This document shows, one piece after another, positions 34,344 to 42,222 of a DNA stretch of 64,000 nucleotides. The notes under the pieces are model-generated. The model was not told the origin of the DNA, did no database searches, and saw only the letters and a list, made by a program, of their open reading frames with translations. The translations under genes were made by a program, and so were the position numbers. The number at the start of each line of letters is the position of its first letter. Positions within the stretch are counted from its first letter, which is position 1. Source of the DNA: Vallitalea sp. (GTDB taxonomy: Bacteria > Bacillota > Clostridia > Lachnospirales > Vallitaleaceae); NCBI GenBank assembly GCA_025210515.1, contig JAOARM010000012.1, forward strand, positions 47,684 to 111,683. The letters run 5' to 3'.

Positions 34344-34510
34344 GACTCCCCCCTTTAATAATAATTATTTTTAACTTTATTACTAAAGCTTTTGATTAAC
34401 CAAGTTTCATATTTGAATTAATCAACTTATTCAACATATAATAATATTCAAAACATATTACTTTATGCATCTATTTACCTAAGAACTAATAATATATATA
34501 TTATATATGT

Positions 34511-34539
34511 ATTTTATTACTAACTCATTGCTTAGTCAA
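34511..34539 (-). promoter_or_regulatory. Promoter of the flotillin operon
   Basis: On the minus strand TTGACT (34539-34534), a 17-bp spacer and TAAAAT (34516-34511) give a 5' leader of about 160 bases before the first gene. The rest of 34344-34664 is AT-rich with nothing else recognised. Confidence 0.7.
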
Positions 34540-34664
34540 GATATATACGTGAGTTATAATACCTAATAACTTATAATCTTTGATATTTATTTGCAATAAT
34601 TATTGCATTAACTTTATATTTAGAAAACGATATCAAAATTTTATTATTTTTCATAGTGTAAACG

Positions 34665-35759
34665 TTATATTTTATCTATTAATTTATTAAATGATTTATT
34701 AGGTTTTCTACCTAATTCTTTAAGTGTTTTTTTGTAAGAATTATAGTATTTTAATGCCAGAGAGTATTTTTTATCATTAATTAAGAATTTTATAAGCTTA
34801 TAAGTAATCGCATCATTATTACATTCTTTTAAAAAAGCGTCTTTTAGTAATGTGATAGCTTTCTGTGTATCGTTATTATTAGTATAATAATCTACTGCTA
34901 ATAGAATTAATCTTATATATTTCTCTTTTAGATTAAGACTTGAACTTATTGACCACTTATAATCATTTGATACAAGATAATCTTCTCTATACAGATCAAG
35001 TGTTTGATGTAATTCTAATATATTATTATCTTCCACATTATTATATGGTAATACGTATTCATTAAATTGAAAATAGTCACATTCAATATTAGAAATATCA
35101 ATTCTATAACTTTCTCTTTCATATATTATGGAAACTTCTAATCCATGGTCTGCTAAAGCTTTTCTTACATAATATAATGTAGTGTTAAAATTAATAAGTG
35201 CTTTATCTCCTTCAAAATCACTCCATAAACAATCAATTATTCTACTTCTTGCTACATTCTTTCCACAACTATCAATTAATATAGCTATTAGCTCTTCAGA
35301 TTTCTTAGTTCTAAACTTAACTTTTTCATTATCCGCAAAAACCTTAAACTTGCCAAAACAGTTAATATCCATTTTCTTTGAAGATATTTTTATTCCAAGC
35401 TCCTCTATAATTCTATCAAGTGTTAAGTTTAATCTATCTCTTTTAATAGGTTTAAGTAAATAATCAAGTGCATTAATAGTAAATGCCTCTATGGCATATT
35501 GATTATAAGCTGTTACAAATACAACCCTACACTTTCTATGTAAACTTGAATTAATAATATTAGCTAATTCTAGTCCATCTATACTAGGCATTTGTATATC
35601 TAGAAAAACAACATCAACTGTATTATTTTTTAGATATTCTAATGCCTCAATTGAATTATTAAAAGTCGCTTTTACTTCTGCTTTACCACTATTATTTAAT
35701 AATCTTTTTAAAATATTAATTGATGGTTGTTCATCATCTACTATTATCGTCTTTATCAT
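34665..35759 (-). CDS. Response regulator with BTAD-type (SARP-like) output domain
   Basis: 364 residues. The receiver domain is 1-120, with acidic pocket IIVDDEQ, phospho-acceptor FLDIQMPSIDGLEL (Asp near 54), VTAY and the lysine in LLKPIKRDR near 105. Residues 135-225 form a winged-helix DNA-binding domain of the OmpR/SARP kind (INCFGKFKVFADNEKVKFRTKKSEELIAIL). Residues 240-360 are a TPR-like bacterial transcriptional activator domain. It overlaps the sensor kinase gene upstream by 26 bp, so the pair is coupled. Target genes are unknown. Receiver-BTAD fusions occur in several Bacillota but are uncommon compared with OmpR or LytTR outputs. Confidence 0.88.
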   Translation of the reverse strand: MIKTIIVDDEQPSINILKRLLNNSGKAEVKATFNNSIEALEYLKNNTVDVVFLDIQMPSIDGLELANIINSSLHRKCRVVFVTAYNQYAIEAFTINALDYLLKPIKRDRLNLTLDRIIEELGIKISSKKMDINCFGKFKVFADNEKVKFRTKKSEELIAILIDSCGKNVARSRIIDCLWSDFEGDKALINFNTTLYYVRKALADHGLEVSIIYERESYRIDISNIECDYFQFNEYVLPYNNVEDNNILELHQTLDLYREDYLVSNDYKWSISSSLNLKEKYIRLILLAVDYYTNNNDTQKAITLLKDAFLKECNNDAITYKLIKFLINDKKYSLALKYYNSYKKTLKELGRKPNKSFNKLIDKI

Positions 35760-37635
35760 ATTTTCCCCCTAGTTTAATAGAAAAAGATATAGTTGTTCCC
35801 TTCTCCTCATTGATTGTAATAATAAGTCCTTTTTTATATACATTTAAAAGCCTTTTATTAACGTTAGAAAGTCCTTGTCCCATTTTATCTGTTTTCTCTC
35901 CTATTAAAACTTTATCTATGATTTCTTGTGAAATTCCTACACCACTATCCTTAATTATAACTTCATATACTTCATCTTTTTGCTTACCAGTTACACTAAT
36001 AAATCCACCGCCATCTTTTTTTGAAATACCATGTCTCACTGCATTTTCAACAAGAGGTTGAATTATAAACGGTGGCATATTTACAATCTTAGAATTTTCA
36101 ACACTTATATTATATTGTAGTTTATTTCCATATCTAAGTTTTTCAACTTCCAAATAAGCATTAACAAGTTCAATTTCTTTTGATAATGTAATAAATTTGG
36201 ATTGATGTGATAAGTCATAGGAGTATCTTAAATAATCGGAAAAAGATGTAATTGCATCATATGCCTTATCTCCACCTTCATAACTTAATTCAGCTAAAGC
36301 ATTCATTGCGTTATGTAAAAAATGAGGAGAAATCTGTGCTTGAAGCATAGCGACTTCACTAAGTTTTGATTGCTCCATAGCTCTTGAATATCTTCTTGAA
36401 ATTATAATTGACTGAAGCAATACTATTAGTCCTACCGATGCAGTGAATATACCTCCTGTATTATTAGAAATATAATTCCAAAAAATAAAAACATCAATTA
36501 TATATGCTGTAAGCATTAATATGCAACAATAAAATATAAGTTTTGCATCATCTTGATTATGATATACAGCCATTATAACATTAAACAGAGTATATAAAAT
36601 AAGTATGACAAGATATATTTCTATATAAATCAGATGGTTAGTATATATATATATTGGTAATATAACCGCCAACATAGTAAAACATATAGATATTATTGTA
36701 AATACTCTAATTATATGTTTATTGAATTCAAAAGGAAATAACTGTCCTACAAATAATACCCAAAATAATAATCCAAGATAAAGTGTACCATATTCTAATA
36801 ATATTAATAATTCAAAAGGAATATTTTCAAAAAGTATTGTTATGTAATATTCTCCTGTAACTATAATCCGTAATAATGTGAAAAACAATCCCCCTACAGC
36901 ATATATTAATGATTTGTCTTCTCTACGAACACAATAAAGTATAAAATGATAACACATCATAATGAACATAACTCCAAAAACAAGCATTTCACTCCTTGAT
37001 GTTCTATCTGATAACTTTCTTATATCTGAATCAAGTCCCAGTATTATAGGTCTCCAAATTCCTCCTCGAGCATATGTAAAATTAGAAACTTGAATAATAA
37101 TTTCAAATTCATTTGATTTAGGGATAATACTTACTGCTTGTGGTTTATACATAGGCTTAGTATCTTTTTCATTATCAGAGACAATACCATTTGTAGCTAT
37201 TACACTATCATCCACCATAAGTTTATAAGATGTTGACATAGTTAATATTTTTAGTGCAAGTGGTTTTTGATAATAACCTGTCTTCACTTTTATTCTATAT
37301 GTAGCGTAACCTTTATCTGTTGGATGTTGATTATTATCATCATTAACATTATATCTATCCCATGTATCTGGAACATTTTGATAACCATTCATATATGTAT
37401 TATTTTTTGTAAAATCATTATATGTTAATAACTGTTCCCAATAAAACTCCCACTCACCTGATAACTGTAACATACCATCTTTCTCAAAATTCCAATGAGT
37501 TAAATCAAGTACTCCATTTTCAGCTTTTGGGGTATCTTTTGGTATCAAACTTATATTTGAAATAGCTAGTAAAATAATAATGGAGATAAAACATCCTATA
37601 ACAAGCATATAATATTTTTTAATAATATATTTCAT
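35734..37635 (-). CDS. Sensor histidine kinase, LytS-like catalytic part with 7TM-type sensor
   Basis: The ATG at 37635 follows AAAGGTGATAAG; the longer frame to 37683 overlaps that site. 633 residues. An N-terminal membrane anchor precedes an outside beta-sandwich of about 190 residues (GVLDLTHWNFEKDGMLQLSGEWEFYW), resembling 7TMR-DISM extracellular domains. Seven predicted membrane spans follow (about 215-400), then the kinase with QISPHFLHNAMNALAELS (phospho-histidine) near 435 and ATPase boxes FIIQPLVENAVRHGI and IIKDSGVGIS near 545-590. It should phosphorylate the overlapping response regulator. The ligand of the sandwich domain, possibly a carbohydrate, is not determinable from sequence. 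Confidence 0.88.
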   Translation of the reverse strand: MKYIIKKYYMLVIGCFISIIILLAISNISLIPKDTPKAENGVLDLTHWNFEKDGMLQLSGEWEFYWEQLLTYNDFTKNNTYMNGYQNVPDTWDRYNVNDDNNQHPTDKGYATYRIKVKTGYYQKPLALKILTMSTSYKLMVDDSVIATNGIVSDNEKDTKPMYKPQAVSIIPKSNEFEIIIQVSNFTYARGGIWRPIILGLDSDIRKLSDRTSRSEMLVFGVMFIMMCYHFILYCVRREDKSLIYAVGGLFFTLLRIIVTGEYYITILFENIPFELLILLEYGTLYLGLLFWVLFVGQLFPFEFNKHIIRVFTIISICFTMLAVILPIYIYTNHLIYIEIYLVILILYTLFNVIMAVYHNQDDAKLIFYCCILMLTAYIIDVFIFWNYISNNTGGIFTASVGLIVLLQSIIISRRYSRAMEQSKLSEVAMLQAQISPHFLHNAMNALAELSYEGGDKAYDAITSFSDYLRYSYDLSHQSKFITLSKEIELVNAYLEVEKLRYGNKLQYNISVENSKIVNMPPFIIQPLVENAVRHGISKKDGGGFISVTGKQKDEVYEVIIKDSGVGISQEIIDKVLIGEKTDKMGQGLSNVNKRLLNVYKKGLIITINEEKGTTISFSIKLGGKYDKDDNSR

Positions 37636-37676
37636 CTTATCACCTTTATATAGTTTTTTTATAAGATTATGCTTAA

Positions 37677-38048
37677 TTAACATTTTGATATCTTACCATC
37701 ATAGAATGCAATTTTTATATCTATTTTACTTAAACTATTTTTCATATCTTCAATCTGTTTAACCACTTGCTTTCTATGTTTAAGTAAGATTTCTTTTCTC
37801 TCTGGAATATTTTTATCACTATCTTCTTGACAGCTTAATTCGACAATCTTTTTTATGTCACAAAGTTTCATACCTGTTTCTTTTAAGCATTTAACCGTTT
37901 CAATCCAACTTATATCGTTTTCACCATATAGCCTATTGCCATAATCATCTCGTGTTATATTTGCTATTACTTTTTCTTTCTCATAATACCTTAGCGTATA
38001 AGCACTAATGTTTAGCTTTTCTGATACTTGTTTTATTGTATATGTCAT
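37677..38048 (-). CDS. MerR family transcriptional regulator
   Basis: 123 residues. The N-terminal winged helix is YTIKQVSEKLNISAYTLRYYEKEKVIANITRDDYGNRLY (about 3-42), including the family's LRYYE motif. A dimerisation coiled coil follows (ERKEILLKHRKQVVKQIEDMKNSLSKI). There is no C-terminal metal-binding cysteine cluster; a single terminal cysteine is present. The start at 38048 follows AGGAGGTAATAGAA. It lies 41 bp upstream of the sensor kinase on the same strand, so it probably regulates or is cotranscribed with the two-component system. The effector is unknown. Confidence 0.9.
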   Translation of the reverse strand: MTYTIKQVSEKLNISAYTLRYYEKEKVIANITRDDYGNRLYGENDISWIETVKCLKETGMKLCDIKKIVELSCQEDSDKNIPERKEILLKHRKQVVKQIEDMKNSLSKIDIKIAFYDGKISKC

Positions 38049-38183
38049 TTCTATTACCTCCTCTTATACTCAACAAAAACATATATTTAATAATAAAATT
38101 TTATAACTTAGCTTAATTTAATACAAATAATTATTTACAATAAAATCTCTTAATAAAATTAACTATCCTTGTAATAAGATAGC

Positions 38184-38216
38184 AAAAAAGTACAGTTTTT
38201 TCAACTGTACCTTTTT
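38184..38216 (-). terminator. Terminator of the small Asn/Met-rich gene
   Basis: On the minus strand GGTACAGTT and AACTGTACT form the stem, followed by TTTTTTG. It lies 20 bp past the stop of the 72-residue gene. Confidence 0.85.
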
Positions 38217-38237
38217 GATGTTAATAATTTTTTTTAA

Positions 38238-38456
38238 TTATTTACTATATTTATCTCTTTGATTTTTACTTTCATAGCTGTTATTACTTCTGTTATTACT
38301 ACCTTCAGCCATGTCTTTCATATTATTCATGTTATTCATGTCATTCATGTTTTCTGAATCATAAGTATCAGATAACTCTTTACTATATTCAGTATTCATA
38401 TTGTTGTTATTTGTCATGCTTTCTTCGTTGTTTTTGTTTCTTTTTGACTTGTGCAT
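38238..38456 (-). CDS. Asn/Met/Asp-rich low-complexity protein, 72 residues
   Basis: Start at 38456 after AAGGAGGCATATAT, a strong ribosome site. The product is wholly hydrophilic: a basic N-terminus (HKSKRNKNNEE), then repeats of the type NDMNNMNNMKDM at about 37-48, and a Ser/Asn/Lys-rich tail. There is no membrane span or cysteine. I do not recognise a family; the composition is like small spore or desiccation-related proteins. The repeat unit (Asn-Met-Asn/Asp) is encoded by near-identical 9-12 bp DNA repeats, so its length may vary between strains. Confidence 0.55.
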   Translation of the reverse strand: MHKSKRNKNNEESMTNNNNMNTEYSKELSDTYDSENMNDMNNMNNMKDMAEGSNNRSNNSYESKNQRDKYSK

Positions 38457-38690
38457 ATATATGCCTCCTTTTATTTTTCTAACAATAGTATTATTTGTTT
38501 ATAAATGATTTTTATTCATACAATATAATGAATTAAGGAAAATTATTTCGCAAAAGCTCTAGAGTAGATTTTCTAATAAAATGTAAAAAAAATTGTCGAA
38601 TATCATTTTATTAATAGGTGTAATTTGATATAATTATGGTAAGAATAGGTAATCTATTAATATTCATTTCACACAGAAAGAGGTTTTAAT

Positions 38691-39767
38691 ATGAATTACA
38701 TAAAAAAAAGAATTAATATTAATAGCTTAGAAGTTGGTATGGAATTGGCTAGCCACGCTTTAACTTCTAACGGATTAATTTTAATTCCTTCTAATACTAT
38801 TATAGATGAAAATTATATTTTCAAATTAAATTTATATCAAATATTTTTTGTTGATATAAAAGAATATATCAACGAGGATTCGGACGAAAACTATGATAAT
38901 GATGAGGATCCTCAATTTTTGCCAAAATTCACTGAGTTCAAAAAAAATTATGATGAAAGCAAAGAACTTATATCTACTCAATTAAATAATATAAGTGCTG
39001 GAGGAAATATTAATATAAATGATCTATTTACAATAAGTAATAAACTTGTTAAATCAATAAAAACTAAAAGTGAATTATTTAATTATCTTAATCATTTAAA
39101 AAGTAAAGATGAATATACTTATTCTCATTCATTAAACGTATCTATGCTTTGTAATATTTTTGGTCAGTGGCTACATCTTGATTCTAATGAAATAGAAAAA
39201 TTAACTGTTGCTGGATTATTACATGATATTGGAAAATTATCTATTGATAAGGATATAATTAATAAACCTGGTAGCTTAACAGTTATGGAATTTGATATTA
39301 TTAAACAGCATCCTCAAATAGGTTTTGATATTGTAAAAGATTTAGATATACCAGAAGAGATAAAAATGGGTATATTAATGCATCATGAAAAAATAGACGG
39401 TTCAGGATATCCATTAGGAGTAAAAGATAATAAAATACATGATTTTGCTAAAATAATTTCTATTGCAGATATATATGATGCTATGACTTCTATTCGTTCT
39501 TATCATGACAAAACTTCTCCTTTCAAAGTAATTCGTTTGTTTGAACAAGAATCTTATGGGTTGCTTGACACAAAATATTTATTTGTTTTCTTAGAAAATA
39601 TTGCCTATAACTACTTACATAGAAAAGTACGTTTATCTAATGGAGAAGAAGGTAAAATAATATTTATTCACCCTACTTGTCCATCAAAGCCTATAGTTGA
39701 CGTAGGTATTGCTATTATAGATATGCAAGATGAGGCAAACTTATTTATAGAAGAAATTTTAAAATGA
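38691..39767 (+). CDS. HD-GYP domain protein, probable c-di-GMP phosphodiesterase
   Basis: 358 residues. Residues 1-125 are an N-terminal domain of the kind often preceding HD-GYP (INSLEVGMELASHALTSNG). The HD-GYP domain covers about 145-290: YSHSLNVSML, LLHDIGKLSIDKDI (HD pair near 180), HHEKIDGSGYPLG (the HHE...GYP motif near 231) and ISIADIYDAMTS. All metal ligands are present, so hydrolysis of cyclic di-GMP to pGpG or GMP is expected. A C-terminal beta domain of about 60 residues ends AIIDMQDEANLFIEEILK. A diverged copy of that last stretch recurs at 44057-44119 on the far side of the RiPP-like cluster. Start after AAAGAGGTTTTAAT. Confidence 0.9.
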   Translation: MNYIKKRININSLEVGMELASHALTSNGLILIPSNTIIDENYIFKLNLYQIFFVDIKEYINEDSDENYDNDEDPQFLPKFTEFKKNYDESKELISTQLNNISAGGNININDLFTISNKLVKSIKTKSELFNYLNHLKSKDEYTYSHSLNVSMLCNIFGQWLHLDSNEIEKLTVAGLLHDIGKLSIDKDIINKPGSLTVMEFDIIKQHPQIGFDIVKDLDIPEEIKMGILMHHEKIDGSGYPLGVKDNKIHDFAKIISIADIYDAMTSIRSYHDKTSPFKVIRLFEQESYGLLDTKYLFVFLENIAYNYLHRKVRLSNGEEGKIIFIHPTCPSKPIVDVGIAIIDMQDEANLFIEEILK

Positions 39768-39900
39768 TTTAGTTTATTCTTTTTATTCTAATCAAATATA
39801 AATTCTTTTTTAATAATGTTGAATATTTTAATATATTTAATATTATTATTTTTTTTATTTTTTTGTTCTACAAAATCTTATATATTTTCCTATCAAATGC

Positions 39901-39960
39901 TATAAAGCAACACATGCAGCATATTATAATTATAAAATATGTTGCATGTGTTGCTTTATG
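39901..39960 (+). terminator. Strong hairpin after the HD-GYP gene
   Basis: ATAAAGCAACACATGCA and TGCATGTGTTGCTTTAT form a perfect 17-bp stem extended by seven weaker pairs. There is no clear U-tract after it. The surrounding 39768-40000 is T-rich with no gene. Confidence 0.6.
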
Positions 39961-40000
39961 TATATAAAAATATTATATTGTTGTATTTATTATGAAATTG

Positions 40001-40029
40001 TTGACTTTTTTGTCTAATTGTAATATAAT
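40001..40029 (+). promoter_or_regulatory. Promoter of the RiPP-like cluster
   Basis: TTGACT, a 17-bp spacer and a perfect TATAAT, about 135 bp upstream of the precursor-peptide start. It is the strongest promoter-like sequence in the gap after the HD-GYP gene. Confidence 0.75.
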
Positions 40030-40166
40030 GACATTGTTAGCATAATCATTTATTTGTTTTACTATTTAGTTTATTGTTTTATAAATAAAAAAACTATAAG
40101 GATATTTTCAAAATCTTGACTATTGTTTTTTTGAAATTAACAAATAATAAAAGGAGGTGTTTTACA

Positions 40167-40262
40167 ATGATAAAAAACGTAAAAAAAACTAATTTAAAAT
40201 CTGAAAAAGAACTATTAAAAGATTTAAAAGTAAAAGTTATGAATGCTGGACCAAGAGGATAA
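40167..40262 (+). CDS. Putative RiPP precursor peptide, 31 residues
   Basis: An ATG at 40167 follows AAAAGGAGGTGTTTTACA, one of the best ribosome sites in the window, and the frame ends with TAA at 40262. The product has a charged leader-like front (MIKNVKKTNLKSEKELLKDL) and a short tail KVKVMNAGPRG. It has no Cys, Ser or Thr in the tail, so classical thiazole or oxazole formation is impossible there. Asn, Arg and the C-terminal Gly carboxylate are the plausible modification sites. It is followed by an asparagine-synthetase homologue and a YcaO enzyme on the same strand. A precursor role is inferred from this context and from length. It has no known family to my recognition. Confidence 0.65.
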   Translation: MIKNVKKTNLKSEKELLKDLKVKVMNAGPRG

Positions 40263-40333
40263 TGTTAATATTTTAATTGATTATTTCCTTATATGATAAT
40301 AGTAATACTATTTTAATGATTATAGTATCATTT

Positions 40334-40366
40334 CTTACAATCTCACAGTTAATGTGAGATTGTAAG
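40334..40366 (+). promoter_or_regulatory. Hairpin between precursor and modification genes
   Basis: CTTACAATCTCAC and GTGAGATTGTAAG form a perfect 13-bp stem with a 7-base loop, without a strong U-tract. Such hairpins after a precursor gene commonly act as partial terminators or stabilisers, giving more precursor than enzyme mRNA. Confidence 0.6.
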
Positions 40367-40414
40367 TTTATATAAATTATTATGCAAATAGCTAATAAGG
40401 GAGTGTTTATTAAA

Positions 40415-42193
40415 TTGTGTGGTATCGCAGGGCTTTTTTCAAAAAATATTATATGTTCAACTCAAAATAAGCAACTTAATCAAATTCACAATGAATTAAA
40501 AATGCGAGGACCGGATTCGAGTGGAAGTTGGCAAAACAAATCTAAAAATGTGATATTAAAACATACAAGATTAAGTATACAAGACATGACAAGTAATGGT
40601 AACCAACCAATGATATATAAACATTTAGCAATAACTTATAATGGAGAAATTTACAATTATAAAAAGCTAAGAAAAGAATTACAGTCCAAAGGATATGTCT
40701 TTGATTCAAATTGTGATACAGAAGTAGTTTTGAAATCTTATGATTGTTATGGAGAAGATTGTGTTAATCATTTTGATGGTCAGTTTGCTTTTGCAATATG
40801 GAACGACAAAACACATGAATTATTTATTGCTAGAGATCCTTTTGGTAAAAAGCCTCTATACTACTCCTTAATCAATAATAATTTTTGGTTCTCTTCTTTT
40901 TTACCAGCCTTAGTTCGACATTCTCCTATATCAAAATCAATTAATCCAATTAGTGTGTACTTTTATTTTTCAACTGGAGTAATACCTGCACCTTATACAC
41001 CCTTTGAAAATTTCAATAAGCTACCTGCAGGTTATATGGCTACCATAAAGTTTTCAGAAGATACTTCAAATATATTAATTACCAAAAAACAATATTATAA
41101 CTTAGAATTCAAAAACAAAAAACTAATTATTCCAGAAAATAATCTAATTGAATTAATAAAAAAAACATTTATAAACAGTGTCGATAAACGAATAAATAGC
41201 GATGCAAATACTGGAATTTGGCTATCTGGTGGTTTAGATTCTTCATTAATAGCATCTGTAGCGAAAAAAGAATTAGATAAAAACATTCCAACATTTTCTA
41301 TAGGCTTTGAAGATGTGGATAATAACAAAGGTGATGAGTTTTCTTACTCTGATTATGTTGTAGAGAGATATAATTTAGATCATCATAAAATTTTTATTAA
41401 AACTAAAGAATTATATCATCATTTACAAGATTGCTACACAAATATTAATGAACCAATGTGGGAGTACGATATGATAGGTCACTACCTATTATCAAAATAT
41501 GCTCCAAAAGATATAAAAGTCGCTCTATCTGGGGTTGGTGCTGATGAAATATGGTTAGGATATCATTGGCATAAACATATAAAGGATTATGACTTGCCAG
41601 GGGATAAGCTTTTTAGTGCTTTATTACGTGACAAAAAAACAATATCAGAGTATATTAATATTGATTATATTAAGTCAGAAGAGGTAAATACAATAATATC
41701 AAATCAATTTCAATACTTAAAAGAATCTGAAGGAACTGAATTTGAAAAGTTTTTAATAATCGAAATTTCATATTTTCTTGTGGATGATTGTCTTAAAAGA
41801 ACAGATAACACAGGTATGAGGCATGGAGTTGAAATAAGAGCACCATTCTTAGACCATTACTTAGTGGATTTATCAACAAACATTGATACATCATTAAAAT
41901 ATAACAATGACGTTGGTAAATATATTATAAAAAAAATGGCAAAATCATATTTTCCTGATAGGTTTATTTACAGAAAAAAAGGGTATTTTCCAGTTGCACC
42001 CGTACAATATATGTCAGATGAAGTAAAATCTTTTTGTCGTAGTATTTTATTAAAGCCTGAATGTAGAAATAGATCAATCTATAAAATAAATGTAATAAAA
42101 AAACTTTTAGATAAGCAAAAACTCTCTAATAAAGAGATTTATATATTATGGACTGTAACATGCTTTGAATGTTGGTTACAACAATTTGACTAA
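40415..42193 (+). CDS. Asparagine synthetase B-like enzyme of the RiPP-like cluster
   Basis: The catalytic cysteine must be residue 2, which fixes the start at the TTG 40415 (product M-CGIAGLFSKN); the ATG at 40382 would bury it. 592 residues. The glutaminase domain is 1-210, with RGPDSSGSW, ITYNGEIYNYKKLR and FAIWNDKTHELFIARDPFGKKPLYY. The synthetase domain carries the PP-loop SGGLDSSLIASVAKKEL near 270 and LSGVGADEIWLGYHWHKH near 370. Both half-sites look intact, so ATP-dependent transfer of ammonia to a carboxylate is feasible, either on free aspartate or on a peptide. Being 152 bp after a small peptide gene and 29 bp before a YcaO gene favours a peptide-modifying role. Confidence 0.8.
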   Translation: MCGIAGLFSKNIICSTQNKQLNQIHNELKMRGPDSSGSWQNKSKNVILKHTRLSIQDMTSNGNQPMIYKHLAITYNGEIYNYKKLRKELQSKGYVFDSNCDTEVVLKSYDCYGEDCVNHFDGQFAFAIWNDKTHELFIARDPFGKKPLYYSLINNNFWFSSFLPALVRHSPISKSINPISVYFYFSTGVIPAPYTPFENFNKLPAGYMATIKFSEDTSNILITKKQYYNLEFKNKKLIIPENNLIELIKKTFINSVDKRINSDANTGIWLSGGLDSSLIASVAKKELDKNIPTFSIGFEDVDNNKGDEFSYSDYVVERYNLDHHKIFIKTKELYHHLQDCYTNINEPMWEYDMIGHYLLSKYAPKDIKVALSGVGADEIWLGYHWHKHIKDYDLPGDKLFSALLRDKKTISEYINIDYIKSEEVNTIISNQFQYLKESEGTEFEKFLIIEISYFLVDDCLKRTDNTGMRHGVEIRAPFLDHYLVDLSTNIDTSLKYNNDVGKYIIKKMAKSYFPDRFIYRKKGYFPVAPVQYMSDEVKSFCRSILLKPECRNRSIYKINVIKKLLDKQKLSNKEIYILWTVTCFECWLQQFD

Positions 42194-42222
42194 TAAATAT
42201 ATAAGATAAGGAGTGTTTTTCT

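Noticed and set aside
40415..42193. Ordinary asparagine synthetase
   Set aside because: The enzyme could make asparagine, but its place between a peptide gene and a YcaO gene under one promoter argues for a cluster role; kept as an alternative, not the main call.
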